A stretch of 64,000 nt of DNA, from assembly GCF_002920895.1 (NCBI RefSeq), contig NZ_PQVG01000004.1, positions 186,001-250,000 of the forward strand, written 5' to 3'. This document shows, piece by piece, positions 34,659 through 41,792 of the stretch (its first letter is position 1; every line of letters starts with the position of its first letter). Under the pieces are notes generated by a model. That model made no database searches. It was not told the DNA's origin and saw nothing but the letters and a program-made list of their open reading frames with translations. The translations under genes were made by a program, and so were the position numbers. The stretch is from Flavobacterium alvei. GTDB taxonomy: Bacteria; Bacteroidota; Bacteroidia; Flavobacteriales; Flavobacteriaceae.

Positions 34659-34700
34659 TAAAAAAAGCTGATTTTTAAAATCTTACATTCAAAAATCAGC
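34659..34700 (-). terminator. Terminator of the acyl-ACP desaturase gene
   Basis: On the minus strand GCTGATTTTT (from 34700) pairs with AAAAATCAGC (ending 34667) and then runs into a T-tract. The stem is 10 bp, perfect. It lies 113 bases past the desaturase stop. Confidence 0.75.
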
Positions 34701-34732
34701 AATTCAATATGTTAAAAAAAAATCAATTTCAA

Positions 34733-34821
34733 TGGCAAAAATCAACAATCAACAATCAATTCCAATCCATCTGAAATCTGCATTCGTTAATCTTCAATCT
34801 GCAATCTAAAATCTACAATCT
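34733..34821. repeat. Short-period degenerate repeat (ATCAACA / AATCTGCA units)
   Basis: The stretch first repeats AATCAACA-like units and then AATCTnCAATCT-like units, about 85 bases between the desaturase stop and its terminator. It is simple-sequence DNA with no coding potential I can see. As it would lie in the 3' untranslated region of the desaturase mRNA, it may be neutral filler. Confidence 0.5.
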
Positions 34822-35799
34822 CGCTGGTTCTACCCATTTGAACTGAAATGATTCTTGTGGAATGACCAATCTTTCTGAAATTCTTGCCATTCTAGCAGGT
34901 AATTTCATCAAATAATCTCTAGCTTTTTCGGCTTCGTCAGTCAAACCACCTATTTTATCAATTTCCCATTTGTTGATAAGTTTTTGCATAATCTCCACAT
35001 AATCATTGGCGGTATAAACTCCAATTCGTTGTGCAGAATCTGAAAAATGTTCAAAAGCCGAGCTTATTTTTTGTCCTGATTCTCTCAAGAAATGTGCTGG
35101 CATCACGATTTTAGCTTTCATCATATATTGAAAAGCAAGCATCATTTCGCTCGGGTCAATTTTGAAAATTTGATTCACAAATTCGCTATAAGCCAAGTGA
35201 TGACGCATTTCGTCTCCGGCAACCATTTTACACATTTTGGATAATTTGGTATCACCATAACTTTTGGCCAATTGCGAAACTCTGTTGTGCGAAACATAAG
35301 TTGCTAATTCCTGAAAACTAGTATAAACAAAGTTTTTATAAGGATCTCTTCCGGTACCAATGTCGAAACCATCATTAATTAGATGTTGGGTTGTCATTTC
35401 AATTTCTTTCATATTCACACGACCTGAAAGATAAAGATATTTATTTAACAAATCGCCGTGACGGTTTTCTTCGCCAGTCCATTGGCGCACCCATTTAGAC
35501 CAACCATTTCTTGCTTCGTTATCAACCCCTTCTACTTCCATCAACCAGTTTTCGTAGGTGGGCAAAGCTTCTTCGGTAATCATATCACCAACCATAGCCA
35601 CCCAAAAATCATAAGGCAAATCTTTTGATATTTCTCTCAATTCTTTTACTTCTTCCAAGAAATTATCACTTTCAGAATTAGGCAAAAAATCTGATGGTTG
35701 CCAAATTTTTTCTACTGGAATTAAATACTGGTCAACATAATCGCTGACGTTTTTCTCTAGAAGCTGCATCACTTCTAATCGTACGTTTTTTATTGACAT
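34813..35799 (-). CDS. Acyl-ACP (stearoyl-ACP type) delta-9 desaturase
   Basis: A 328-residue soluble diiron desaturase of the plant stearoyl-ACP/actinobacterial DesA family. Iron ligands are in EENRHGDLLNKYL and DEMRHHLAYSEF (ExxH motifs). It introduces a double bond into acyl-ACP, needing O2 and reduced ferredoxin. Two lipid acyltransferase genes follow upstream on the same strand, so the group is probably concerned with membrane lipid composition. Confidence 0.92.
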   Translation of the reverse strand: MSIKNVRLEVMQLLEKNVSDYVDQYLIPVEKIWQPSDFLPNSESDNFLEEVKELREISKDLPYDFWVAMVGDMITEEALPTYENWLMEVEGVDNEARNGWSKWVRQWTGEENRHGDLLNKYLYLSGRVNMKEIEMTTQHLINDGFDIGTGRDPYKNFVYTSFQELATYVSHNRVSQLAKSYGDTKLSKMCKMVAGDEMRHHLAYSEFVNQIFKIDPSEMMLAFQYMMKAKIVMPAHFLRESGQKISSAFEHFSDSAQRIGVYTANDYVEIMQKLINKWEIDKIGGLTDEAEKARDYLMKLPARMARISERLVIPQESFQFKWVEPARL

Positions 35800-35865
35800 C
35801 TGTGTTTTTGGTTTATTATTTTCAACTTGAAATCGCTCCCAAGAAAGGGCAAAGTTAGTACTTTT

Positions 35866-36600
35866 TTAAAGTTTTATACCTTGAACGATAGCATTTTCTG
35901 TTTTTTCCATTATTTCATCAAAAGGATAATCCTTGACGGCTAATGGTTGGTGTATGGTAAAACTGATGTTATTCCCTAAACCATAAGGGAAAAACCCAAA
36001 TCGGAAGAATTTCCATGAGTTGTTGATACTCACTGGAACAACATAGGCTGAAGGGGCATATTTGCATAATATTTTCAATCCGCTTTGAGCGAATTCCTTT
36101 GGTTTTCCGGTTTTGCTTCTGGTTCCTTCGGGAAAAATTACTGCCGAGCGTTTGTTTTTTTCTATGTATTCTGACATTCCTTTGATAAGCGGAATGGCTT
36201 GTTTAGGATCTTTTCTATCAATAAGAACTGAACCACCGTGTCTTAAATTATAGGAAACACTTGGAATTCCTTTGCCTAATTCGACTTTGCTGACAAATTT
36301 GGGATGAAATTTTCTCAAAAACCAAATCATTCCAATAATATCATACATTCCTTGATGATTGGCCACAAAAATGATAGGAACTCCCGTTGGAACATTTTCT
36401 CTTCCTTCGATTTTAAAGGTGTTGAACATAATGTGTCCTATTCGTAACAAGAAAAAATTCAAATAATCGACACTTTTCTTGTGGGCTTGGTATCCAAAAA
36501 CATTGAAACAAATCCACTGAATGGGATGAAATACAACTAATGTCAACAGAAATAATAGAATTGCAATAAAGGATATTGGGTAGGATATGATTTTTTGCAT
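35866..36600 (-). CDS. 1-acyl-sn-glycerol-3-phosphate acyltransferase (PlsC family), copy 1
   Basis: A 244-residue membrane acyltransferase. The HX4D catalytic motif is NHQGMYD, and the second motif FPEGTRSKTG is intact. An N-terminal helix anchors it. The adjacent gene at 36691-37425 is the same length and very similar, so the two arose by tandem duplication. Expected reaction: acyl transfer to lysophosphatidic acid to give phosphatidic acid. Confidence 0.92.
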   Translation of the reverse strand: MQKIISYPISFIAILLFLLTLVVFHPIQWICFNVFGYQAHKKSVDYLNFFLLRIGHIMFNTFKIEGRENVPTGVPIIFVANHQGMYDIIGMIWFLRKFHPKFVSKVELGKGIPSVSYNLRHGGSVLIDRKDPKQAIPLIKGMSEYIEKNKRSAVIFPEGTRSKTGKPKEFAQSGLKILCKYAPSAYVVPVSINNSWKFFRFGFFPYGLGNNISFTIHQPLAVKDYPFDEIMEKTENAIVQGIKL

Positions 36601-36690
36601 TAGGTGTTTTTTTTGGTAAAAATAGGAAATATATTTTTGAGCGTTAGATGGGTTTATTGATTTAAATTTAATGATTTTTTAGATTCAAAA

Positions 36691-37425
36691 TTAATTCTTT
36701 ATTCCATCGATAATCGATTTTTCAGTCTTTTTCAATATCTCCTCAAAAGAATAATCGCTCACTTTTAAAGGCTTTTGAACCGTGAAAAAAAGATGATGAC
36801 CAACACTTAAAGGAAAATAACCGTATTGATACACTTTCCAAGAATTGTTGATGGTTATGGGAACAATATAGGCCGATGGCGCATATTTGCACAATATTTT
36901 CAATCCGCTTTCGGCAAATGTATTAGGAATTCCTGTTTTGCTTCTGGTTCCTTCAGGAAAAATAACCGCTGAGTAGTTTTCTTTTTCGATGTACTCTGCC
37001 AATGATTTTATTTTGGGAATGGCTTGTTTGGGATTGCTTCGGTCGATACACACATATTTCCCGTTGCGCAGAAAATAGGAAATACTCGGAATTCCTTTTG
37101 CTAATTCCTGTTTGGTTACAAAAAGACAATTAAATTTTCGCAAATACCAAATAATTCCAGCAGTATCCAACAAACTTTGGTGATTTGCCACAAATATAAC
37201 GGGAACGCCTTTTGGAATGAGCTCCCGGTTTTCAAAAGTAAATCGTGTTCCTAAAATATTATTGCATTTCAAACTAAAAAAAGCCACATAATCAAAAGAG
37301 ATTTTCAATCCCTTGTCGCCAAAAATCTTAAAGGCCAACCATTGAAGAGGCTGAATCGTACACAAAACCACCATATACACAAAATAGTAAAATAGTGTAA
37401 TGGGATATAATAAAATTTTCTTCAT
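36691..37425 (-). CDS. 1-acyl-sn-glycerol-3-phosphate acyltransferase (PlsC family), copy 2
   Basis: A 244-residue paralogue of the preceding gene with NHQSLLD and FPEGTRSKTG motifs. The centre (SGLKILCKYAPSAY) is identical between the copies, while the N-terminal helix and the region after the HX4D motif differ most. That difference suggests distinct acyl-chain or acceptor preference rather than simple redundancy. It lies divergent from the 37544 gene. Confidence 0.92.
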   Translation of the reverse strand: MKKILLYPITLFYYFVYMVVLCTIQPLQWLAFKIFGDKGLKISFDYVAFFSLKCNNILGTRFTFENRELIPKGVPVIFVANHQSLLDTAGIIWYLRKFNCLFVTKQELAKGIPSISYFLRNGKYVCIDRSNPKQAIPKIKSLAEYIEKENYSAVIFPEGTRSKTGIPNTFAESGLKILCKYAPSAYIVPITINNSWKVYQYGYFPLSVGHHLFFTVQKPLKVSDYSFEEILKKTEKSIIDGIKN

Positions 37426-37460
37426 TAGATTTTTAGATTACACGCAAAAGTAATAAATAT

Positions 37461-37532
37461 TTTTGTCTTCAATTTTAATCCCAAACATTTATCCGTTTAG
37501 GGTTTAATTGTACCTTTGTTTTTAAAAATCAT
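37461..37532 (+). repeat. Promoter-bearing repeat, copy A
   Basis: A 72-base sequence that recurs, nearly identical, at 38041-38112 and 38781-38850. Its shared core runs from CCCAAACATTTAT through GGTTTAATTGTACCTTTG. This copy drives the gene at 37544. Confidence 0.85.
37488..37518 (+). promoter_or_regulatory. Bacteroidota-type promoter, copy A
   Basis: A TTTA element (37488-37491) and TACCTTTG (37511-37518) are separated by 19 bases. The second fits the TAnnTTTG -7 consensus of Bacteroidota; the first is one base off the TTTG -33 element. Confidence 0.65.
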
Positions 37533-37543
37533 ATGTAAGGCTT

Positions 37544-37966
37544 ATGAAAAACATACTTAAATTTTTAGTATTAGCATTCCTTATGATAAATATGGGGTGT
37601 AAAGCGCAAATGGTAAAAACTACCAGAGACGTTTATCAATTAAAAACTAACGAACAACAGTTTCTAAACAAACCTTTAAAAGATTTACTTAAAGAAATTA
37701 AACCAGAAATTAAAACTGCCGATGGCAACATTGGAGAAGGATACCAATACTTTTCGTTTAGGTTTAGAACAAGAGAACAGTGGAAAAAAAATGAAGGCGA
37801 TTGGGAAGATAGAGTTACCCTATATGTTTATGTAAAAGAACCTATTGATTGGAAATATGAAAAAAGACCCAAAGGAAATGAATTGCTTTGGACTAAAGAA
37901 GATGCCGAAAAATATGGGAATCTTAGAGTAACATTGATAAAAGTGATAAATCAACCTAAGGAGTAA
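37544..37966 (+). CDS. Small lipoprotein-like secreted protein
   Basis: A 140-residue protein with a signal peptide; a Cys at about residue 19 (MINMGC) makes it a probable lipoprotein. The body is charged, and I do not recognise it (landmarks FSFRFRTREQWKKNEGDWEDRVTLYVYV). It is followed by a terminator and then by the second copy of its own promoter, so the gene plus terminator plus promoter behaves as a module. Confidence 0.65.
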   Translation: MKNILKFLVLAFLMINMGCKAQMVKTTRDVYQLKTNEQQFLNKPLKDLLKEIKPEIKTADGNIGEGYQYFSFRFRTREQWKKNEGDWEDRVTLYVYVKEPIDWKYEKRPKGNELLWTKEDAEKYGNLRVTLIKVINQPKE

Positions 37967-37990
37967 AACTTAGAAAAAAATAGTACCAAT

Positions 37991-38029
37991 AAAAGCTACA
38001 ATCCTAAAAAATTGTAGCTTTCGTTTTTT
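37991..38029 (+). terminator. Terminator of module 1
   Basis: AAAGCTACAAT (37992-38002) pairs perfectly with ATTGTAGCTTT (38011-38021), followed by a T-tract interrupted by CG. It is nearly identical to the terminator at 38732-38771. Confidence 0.85.
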
Positions 38030-38040
38030 ATAAATATTTC

Positions 38041-38112
38041 TTTTGTTCTATTTCAATCCCAAACATTTATCCTTTTAAGGTTTAATTGTACCTTTGTTTT
38101 TAAAAAATCATT
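38041..38112 (+). repeat. Promoter-bearing repeat, copy B
   Basis: Second copy of the 72-base repeat, with a few substitutions (for example CTTTTAAGG where copy A has CGTTTAGGG). It drives the DUF6705-like gene at 38123 and directly follows the module 1 terminator. Confidence 0.85.
38066..38096 (+). promoter_or_regulatory. Bacteroidota-type promoter, copy B
   Basis: TTTA (38066-38069), a 19-base spacer, then TACCTTTG (38089-38096). The layout is identical to copies A and C. Confidence 0.65.
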
Positions 38113-38122
38113 AGTAAAACCA

Positions 38123-38695
38123 ATGAAAAATATAATGTTTTTAGGATTGACCTTATTTTTTGCTTTGATGATTAAAGCACAACCTACAACAGTTCCTGTA
38201 GAAAATAAAATAACTTTTTTTAATTCTCACATAAGCATACCTGACGACACTTACTTAAAAGATATAAATCATCTCTTTGACAAATACATTGGAACTTGGA
38301 AAGGAATCTATAACAATAGAAACTATACTTTTATAATTAACCAAGAAACACATGCCTATAGAGGTTTACTGGAGGACAGGCTTATTATGCATTATACAAT
38401 TACAGGTGTAAATAGTACAATTATAGAAGACACATCTACCTTACTTAATGAAAGTCCATTTGTAATAAAGGGATATATCTTTAATGAAATTACAACTCAA
38501 TATATTTTAAATTATACTGGGAAAAATTATAAATGTGGTCAGAGTGGACAAATAAACATTTCTGTTAACAACCTTTCTCAAATGAAATTAAATTATTTTC
38601 CAAATAATAATATGATTGACGACGTTGATTGCCCTAATTTAGTTGGTGCAGAAGAAATTATGCCAGAAAACGGTATTTGGTTAACAAAACAGTGA
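38123..38695 (+). CDS. Secreted DUF6705-like protein
   Basis: A 190-residue protein with a signal peptide of about 18 residues. The segment IPDDTYLKDINHLFDKYIGTWKG ... YTFIINQ matches what I recall of the DUF6705 family, found mainly in Flavobacteriia and often in several copies per genome. It reads as a beta-rich lipocalin-like sheet. Cys near residues 137 and 171 may pair. No known function. It is the second module with the shared promoter and terminator. Confidence 0.7.
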   Translation: MKNIMFLGLTLFFALMIKAQPTTVPVENKITFFNSHISIPDDTYLKDINHLFDKYIGTWKGIYNNRNYTFIINQETHAYRGLLEDRLIMHYTITGVNSTIIEDTSTLLNESPFVIKGYIFNEITTQYILNYTGKNYKCGQSGQINISVNNLSQMKLNYFPNNNMIDDVDCPNLVGAEEIMPENGIWLTKQ

Positions 38696-38731
38696 TTGAC
38701 AATAGTTTCAAAATACTATTTATTACTCCTA

Positions 38732-38771
38732 TCAAAGCTACAATCCTAAAAAGTTGTAGCTTTAGTTTTTT
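38732..38771 (+). terminator. Terminator of module 2
   Basis: AAAGCTACAA (38734-38743) pairs with TTGTAGCTTT (38754-38763), followed by AGTTTTTTAT. It is nearly identical to the terminator at 37991-38029. Confidence 0.85.
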
Positions 38772-38780
38772 ATAAATATC

Positions 38781-38850
38781 TCTTGTCTTCAATTTTAATC
38801 CCAAACATTTATTCGTTTAGGGTTTAATTGTACCTTTGCCTTCTAAATTT
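38781..38850 (+). repeat. Promoter-bearing repeat, copy C (rnpA)
   Basis: Third copy of the promoter repeat. Copies A and C share CGTTTAGGG, while B has diverged. As rnpA is an old, essential gene, copy C is probably the original and A and B the derived copies, although the sequence alone does not fix the direction. Confidence 0.85.
38808..38838 (+). promoter_or_regulatory. Bacteroidota-type promoter of rnpA, copy C
   Basis: TTTA (38808-38811), a 19-base spacer, then TACCTTTG (38831-38838), 25 bases before the rnpA start codon. Confidence 0.65.
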
Positions 38851-38862
38851 TCTATTTTTTTA

Positions 38863-39267
38863 ATGAAATTCACTTATCCAAAAAACGAAAAGCTAAAAAG
38901 TAAAATTACGATAGATTTGCTTTTTTCTAAAGGCAAATCCGTGTCCAAATATCCTTTGAGACTAGTTTTTGTTGAAAGTGATTATGGCATTCCCGAATCC
39001 CGAGAATTCGGGACAGATCAAAAACTAAAAATGGGAGTTTCGGTTTCCAAAAGAAATTTCAAACACGCAGTTGATAGAAACTATTTCAAGCGGGTTCTTC
39101 GCGAAACCTATCGATTGAACAAACACATCCTAATCGATAATTTGGACAAAAATTATGCGATGATGTTTTTTTACCAAACCAAAGACCGATTGTCTTACGA
39201 AGAAATCAATACCAAAACCATTCAACTGTTTGAAAAGTTTGTACAACAGTTGAAAAACGAGGAATAA
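38863..39267 (+). CDS. rnpA: Ribonuclease P protein component
   Basis: A 134-residue basic protein that binds the catalytic RNA of RNase P in tRNA 5'-end maturation. The signature SVSKRNFKHAVDRNYFKRVLRETYR is intact. The ATG at 38863 gives the usual short N-terminus (MKFTYPKNEKL); an in-frame upstream ATG at 38836 overlaps the -7 element and was not used. Between the first strand (LRLVFVES) and MGVSVSKR lies DYGIPESREFGTDQ, which is encoded by a near-perfect palindrome (38991-39013) and looks like an inserted element. rpmH is not upstream, which is common in Bacteroidota. Confidence 0.93.
   Translation: MKFTYPKNEKLKSKITIDLLFSKGKSVSKYPLRLVFVESDYGIPESREFGTDQKLKMGVSVSKRNFKHAVDRNYFKRVLRETYRLNKHILIDNLDKNYAMMFFYQTKDRLSYEEINTKTIQLFEKFVQQLKNEE
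38991..39013. repeat. Palindromic element inside the rnpA coding region
   Basis: TCCCGAAT (38991-38998) is perfectly complementary to ATTCGGGA (39006-39013), with the 7-base loop CCCGAGA that itself can form an alternative nested pairing with the right arm. It is in frame and encodes about eight residues in a variable loop of RnpA. Confidence 0.7.
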
Positions 39268-39341
39268 CGACTTTGTTTTTTACTTGAATGTTTAAATTGC
39301 TTAATATTTCCTATTTTAGTGGTCTAAAATTAAGCCCTATT

Positions 39342-40979
39342 ATGATTCCTTTTTATAAAAAAAGATACATTTTTCCTGTTATAGCCTCAGCATTTTTGTT
39401 TGTAGGCGTTAGTTTCAAAGATGATTTTTTTGAAATTGCCAAGCAAATAGAAATATTCACGACACTTTTCAAAGAGTTAAACAAAAATTATGTTGACGAA
39501 ACCAATCCGGGTGATTTAATGGACAAATCCATCAAAGCAATGTTGGCTAGTTTAGACCCTTATACCGTTTATTTTAACGAGCAAGATGTGGTTAAATACA
39601 AAATAAACAACACTGGCGAATATACCGGAATTGGTGCGATGATTACTAGAAAAAATGATAAATTAATCATTCGTGAACCCTATAAAAATTTTCCTGCCGA
39701 CAAAGCTGGACTCAAAGCTGGTGACGAGGTGATTCAAATTGGTGATATTCTTTTGTCTGACTTCAAAGAGGATGCTTCACAGCTTTTTAGAGGTTCCAAA
39801 AACACTAAAATTGACGTTAAATACATTCGCCAAGGCAAAACCAATACTACTCAAATCGTTTTGGACGAAGTAGAAATCAAATCGGTGCCTTTTTATGGCA
39901 AAATAGACGACAAAACAGGCTATATTGTTTTGGCTCGTTTCAATCAAAAAGCTTCTTATGAAACCAAACAAGCTTTAGAGCAATTAAAAAAAGAGGGAGC
40001 CGAAAGAATAGTTCTTGATTTGAGAGGCAATCCTGGAGGACTTTTGAACGAAGCCGTGAATATCTGCAATTTATTTGTTGCTAAAGGTGAAATTATTGTA
40101 ACCACAAAATCGAAAAACGAAAAATACAACACCACTTATAAAACGTCTAAAGAACCTGTCGATATCGAAATTCCATTGGCAATCTTAGTCAACAGCAAAA
40201 GTGCTTCGGCTTCAGAAATTGTTTCGGGAGCTTTGCAGGATTTAGATCGCGCGGTAGTGATTGGCAGTCGAAGTTTTGGTAAAGGATTGGTACAAAAACC
40301 TATTGATCTGACCTATGGAACGCAATTAAAAGTAACGATTTCGCGCTATTACACTCCTTCTGGCAGATGTATTCAAGCTTTGGATTATGCTCATAAAGAC
40401 AAAAATGGTGTTGCCACAAAAACTGAAGCAAAAAATTATACCGCTTTCAAAACCCGAAAAGGCAGAACGGTTTATGATGGCGGAGGAATTCAGCCCGACA
40501 TTGAATTGGAAGAAACCAAATGGAGTCCAATTGCTGAAGCATTGCAAAAAAATGACGGGATTTTCAATTATGCCACTTCTTATTATTACAAAAATCCAAA
40601 TTTAGGCAACCAAATCCCAAACTTTTCGGATGCCGATTTTCAAAATTTCAAACAATTTCTAAAAACCGAAAAATTCTCTTTTGACACCGAAACTGATTTG
40701 GCTTTGAAAAACACATTGGCTAAAGCCAAAAAAGAAAAAATTGACGAAAAAATTGCTGCAGAATACCAGCAATTAGCCATTGCTCTTCAAAAAAGTGAGG
40801 AAAATTTATTGGATAAAAACAAGGCTGAAATCAAGAATTTAATCCTTGACGAAATCATTAAACGCTATCAATATCAAGAAGGCTTGTATCAATATTACTT
40901 GAAAAACAATACCGAAATTAAGAAAGCAACTAGTGTTTTGAATAATAGTTCCGAATATAAAAACATATTAAAAATGTGA
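39342..40979 (+). CDS. S41-family C-terminal processing peptidase (Ctp)
   Basis: From the ATG at 39342 the protein has 545 residues: an N-terminal membrane anchor or signal helix, a PDZ domain (about residues 75-160, GIGAMITRKNDKLIIREP), then the S41 catalytic domain. The Ser-Lys dyad lies in SKSASASEIVSGAL and SRSFGKGLVQ. A C-terminal extension of about 130 residues is helical. It is periplasmic and probably cleaves C-terminal tails of envelope proteins. The stop codon overlaps the start of the OmpA-like gene by one base, so the two are coupled. Confidence 0.92.
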   Translation: MIPFYKKRYIFPVIASAFLFVGVSFKDDFFEIAKQIEIFTTLFKELNKNYVDETNPGDLMDKSIKAMLASLDPYTVYFNEQDVVKYKINNTGEYTGIGAMITRKNDKLIIREPYKNFPADKAGLKAGDEVIQIGDILLSDFKEDASQLFRGSKNTKIDVKYIRQGKTNTTQIVLDEVEIKSVPFYGKIDDKTGYIVLARFNQKASYETKQALEQLKKEGAERIVLDLRGNPGGLLNEAVNICNLFVAKGEIIVTTKSKNEKYNTTYKTSKEPVDIEIPLAILVNSKSASASEIVSGALQDLDRAVVIGSRSFGKGLVQKPIDLTYGTQLKVTISRYYTPSGRCIQALDYAHKDKNGVATKTEAKNYTAFKTRKGRTVYDGGGIQPDIELEETKWSPIAEALQKNDGIFNYATSYYYKNPNLGNQIPNFSDADFQNFKQFLKTEKFSFDTETDLALKNTLAKAKKEKIDEKIAAEYQQLAIALQKSEENLLDKNKAEIKNLILDEIIKRYQYQEGLYQYYLKNNTEIKKATSVLNNSSEYKNILKM

Positions 40980-41770
40980 TGAAAAGGAGCCTACAAATAG
41001 TGTTGTTATTGTTTTTTAGCTCACTTGTAGCGCAAATCAACACGGCTCAATCGGTGTATTTTGAATTTGATAAATTCACCTTAAATAAAAACGATTTATC
41101 ACCCATTATTACCTTAATTAATTCGCCTAATTTTTCACAATTTGAAGCGATTCAGCTTTATGGTTATTGTGATGACAGGGGAAGCGAAGCCTATAACGAT
41201 AAATTATCCAAACGAAGAGTCGATTTTATTCAAAAATTATTAATCTCTAATGGAATTTCTCAAAATAAAATATTCATTTGCGAAGGCCGAGGAAAAGTAA
41301 ATCTGGATATTGACACCACAAAAAATTTAAAAGAAGTAAGAGATAAAAACCGGCGTGTCGATTTGATTTTTATTAAAAAATCAACCTATACTTCCTTTCC
41401 AGAAAATCCAAAAGTGGGCGACAACATTATTCTAAATCAAGTTCTGTTTGAAATGGGTTCGAGTGAACTTTCTTTAACAGCTAAAAAAGAATTAGATAGA
41501 ATTGCAGTGCTGTTACAAAAACACAAAAACCTGCGTTTTGAAATTAAAGGCCACGTTTGTTGTACATCAAACAAATATAAAGACGCGATTGACAAAGAAG
41601 ACCAAGTTAGAAATTTGTCTGAAAATCGAGCCAAAAATGTGTTTTTATACTTTCGTTCCAAAGGAATAAGCCCTTATCGAATGTCGTTTAAAGGGTATGG
41701 AAATCTATTTCCTCTTGGAAAAGAAGATGCTCAAGACCGTCGTGTGGAGCTTTATATTACAAAATTATAA
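40979..41770 (+). CDS. Protein with two OmpA-like peptidoglycan-binding domains
   Basis: A 263-residue exported protein with a signal peptide of about 18 residues and two tandem OmpA-like domains. Domain 1 spans about residues 25-130 (VYFEFDKFTLN, GYCDDRGSEAYNDKLSKRRVDFI). Domain 2 spans about 150-263 (VLFEMGSSELSLTAKKELDRIA, NLSENRAKNVFLYF, KGYGNLFPLG). There is no beta-barrel. Both domains keep the Asp/Arg pattern used to bind meso-diaminopimelate, although domain 2 has an inserted GHVCCTSN where the usual TD/DxxGs motif sits. Translationally coupled to the Ctp protease. Confidence 0.88.
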   Translation: MKRSLQIVLLLFFSSLVAQINTAQSVYFEFDKFTLNKNDLSPIITLINSPNFSQFEAIQLYGYCDDRGSEAYNDKLSKRRVDFIQKLLISNGISQNKIFICEGRGKVNLDIDTTKNLKEVRDKNRRVDLIFIKKSTYTSFPENPKVGDNIILNQVLFEMGSSELSLTAKKELDRIAVLLQKHKNLRFEIKGHVCCTSNKYKDAIDKEDQVRNLSENRAKNVFLYFRSKGISPYRMSFKGYGNLFPLGKEDAQDRRVELYITKL

Positions 41771-41792
41771 TAGGTTTTCTTAAGTTTTTACA

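Noticed and set aside
34733..34821. Short-period repeat as a CRISPR array
   Set aside because: Units are about 7-12 bases, degenerate and without spacers; there are no cas genes.
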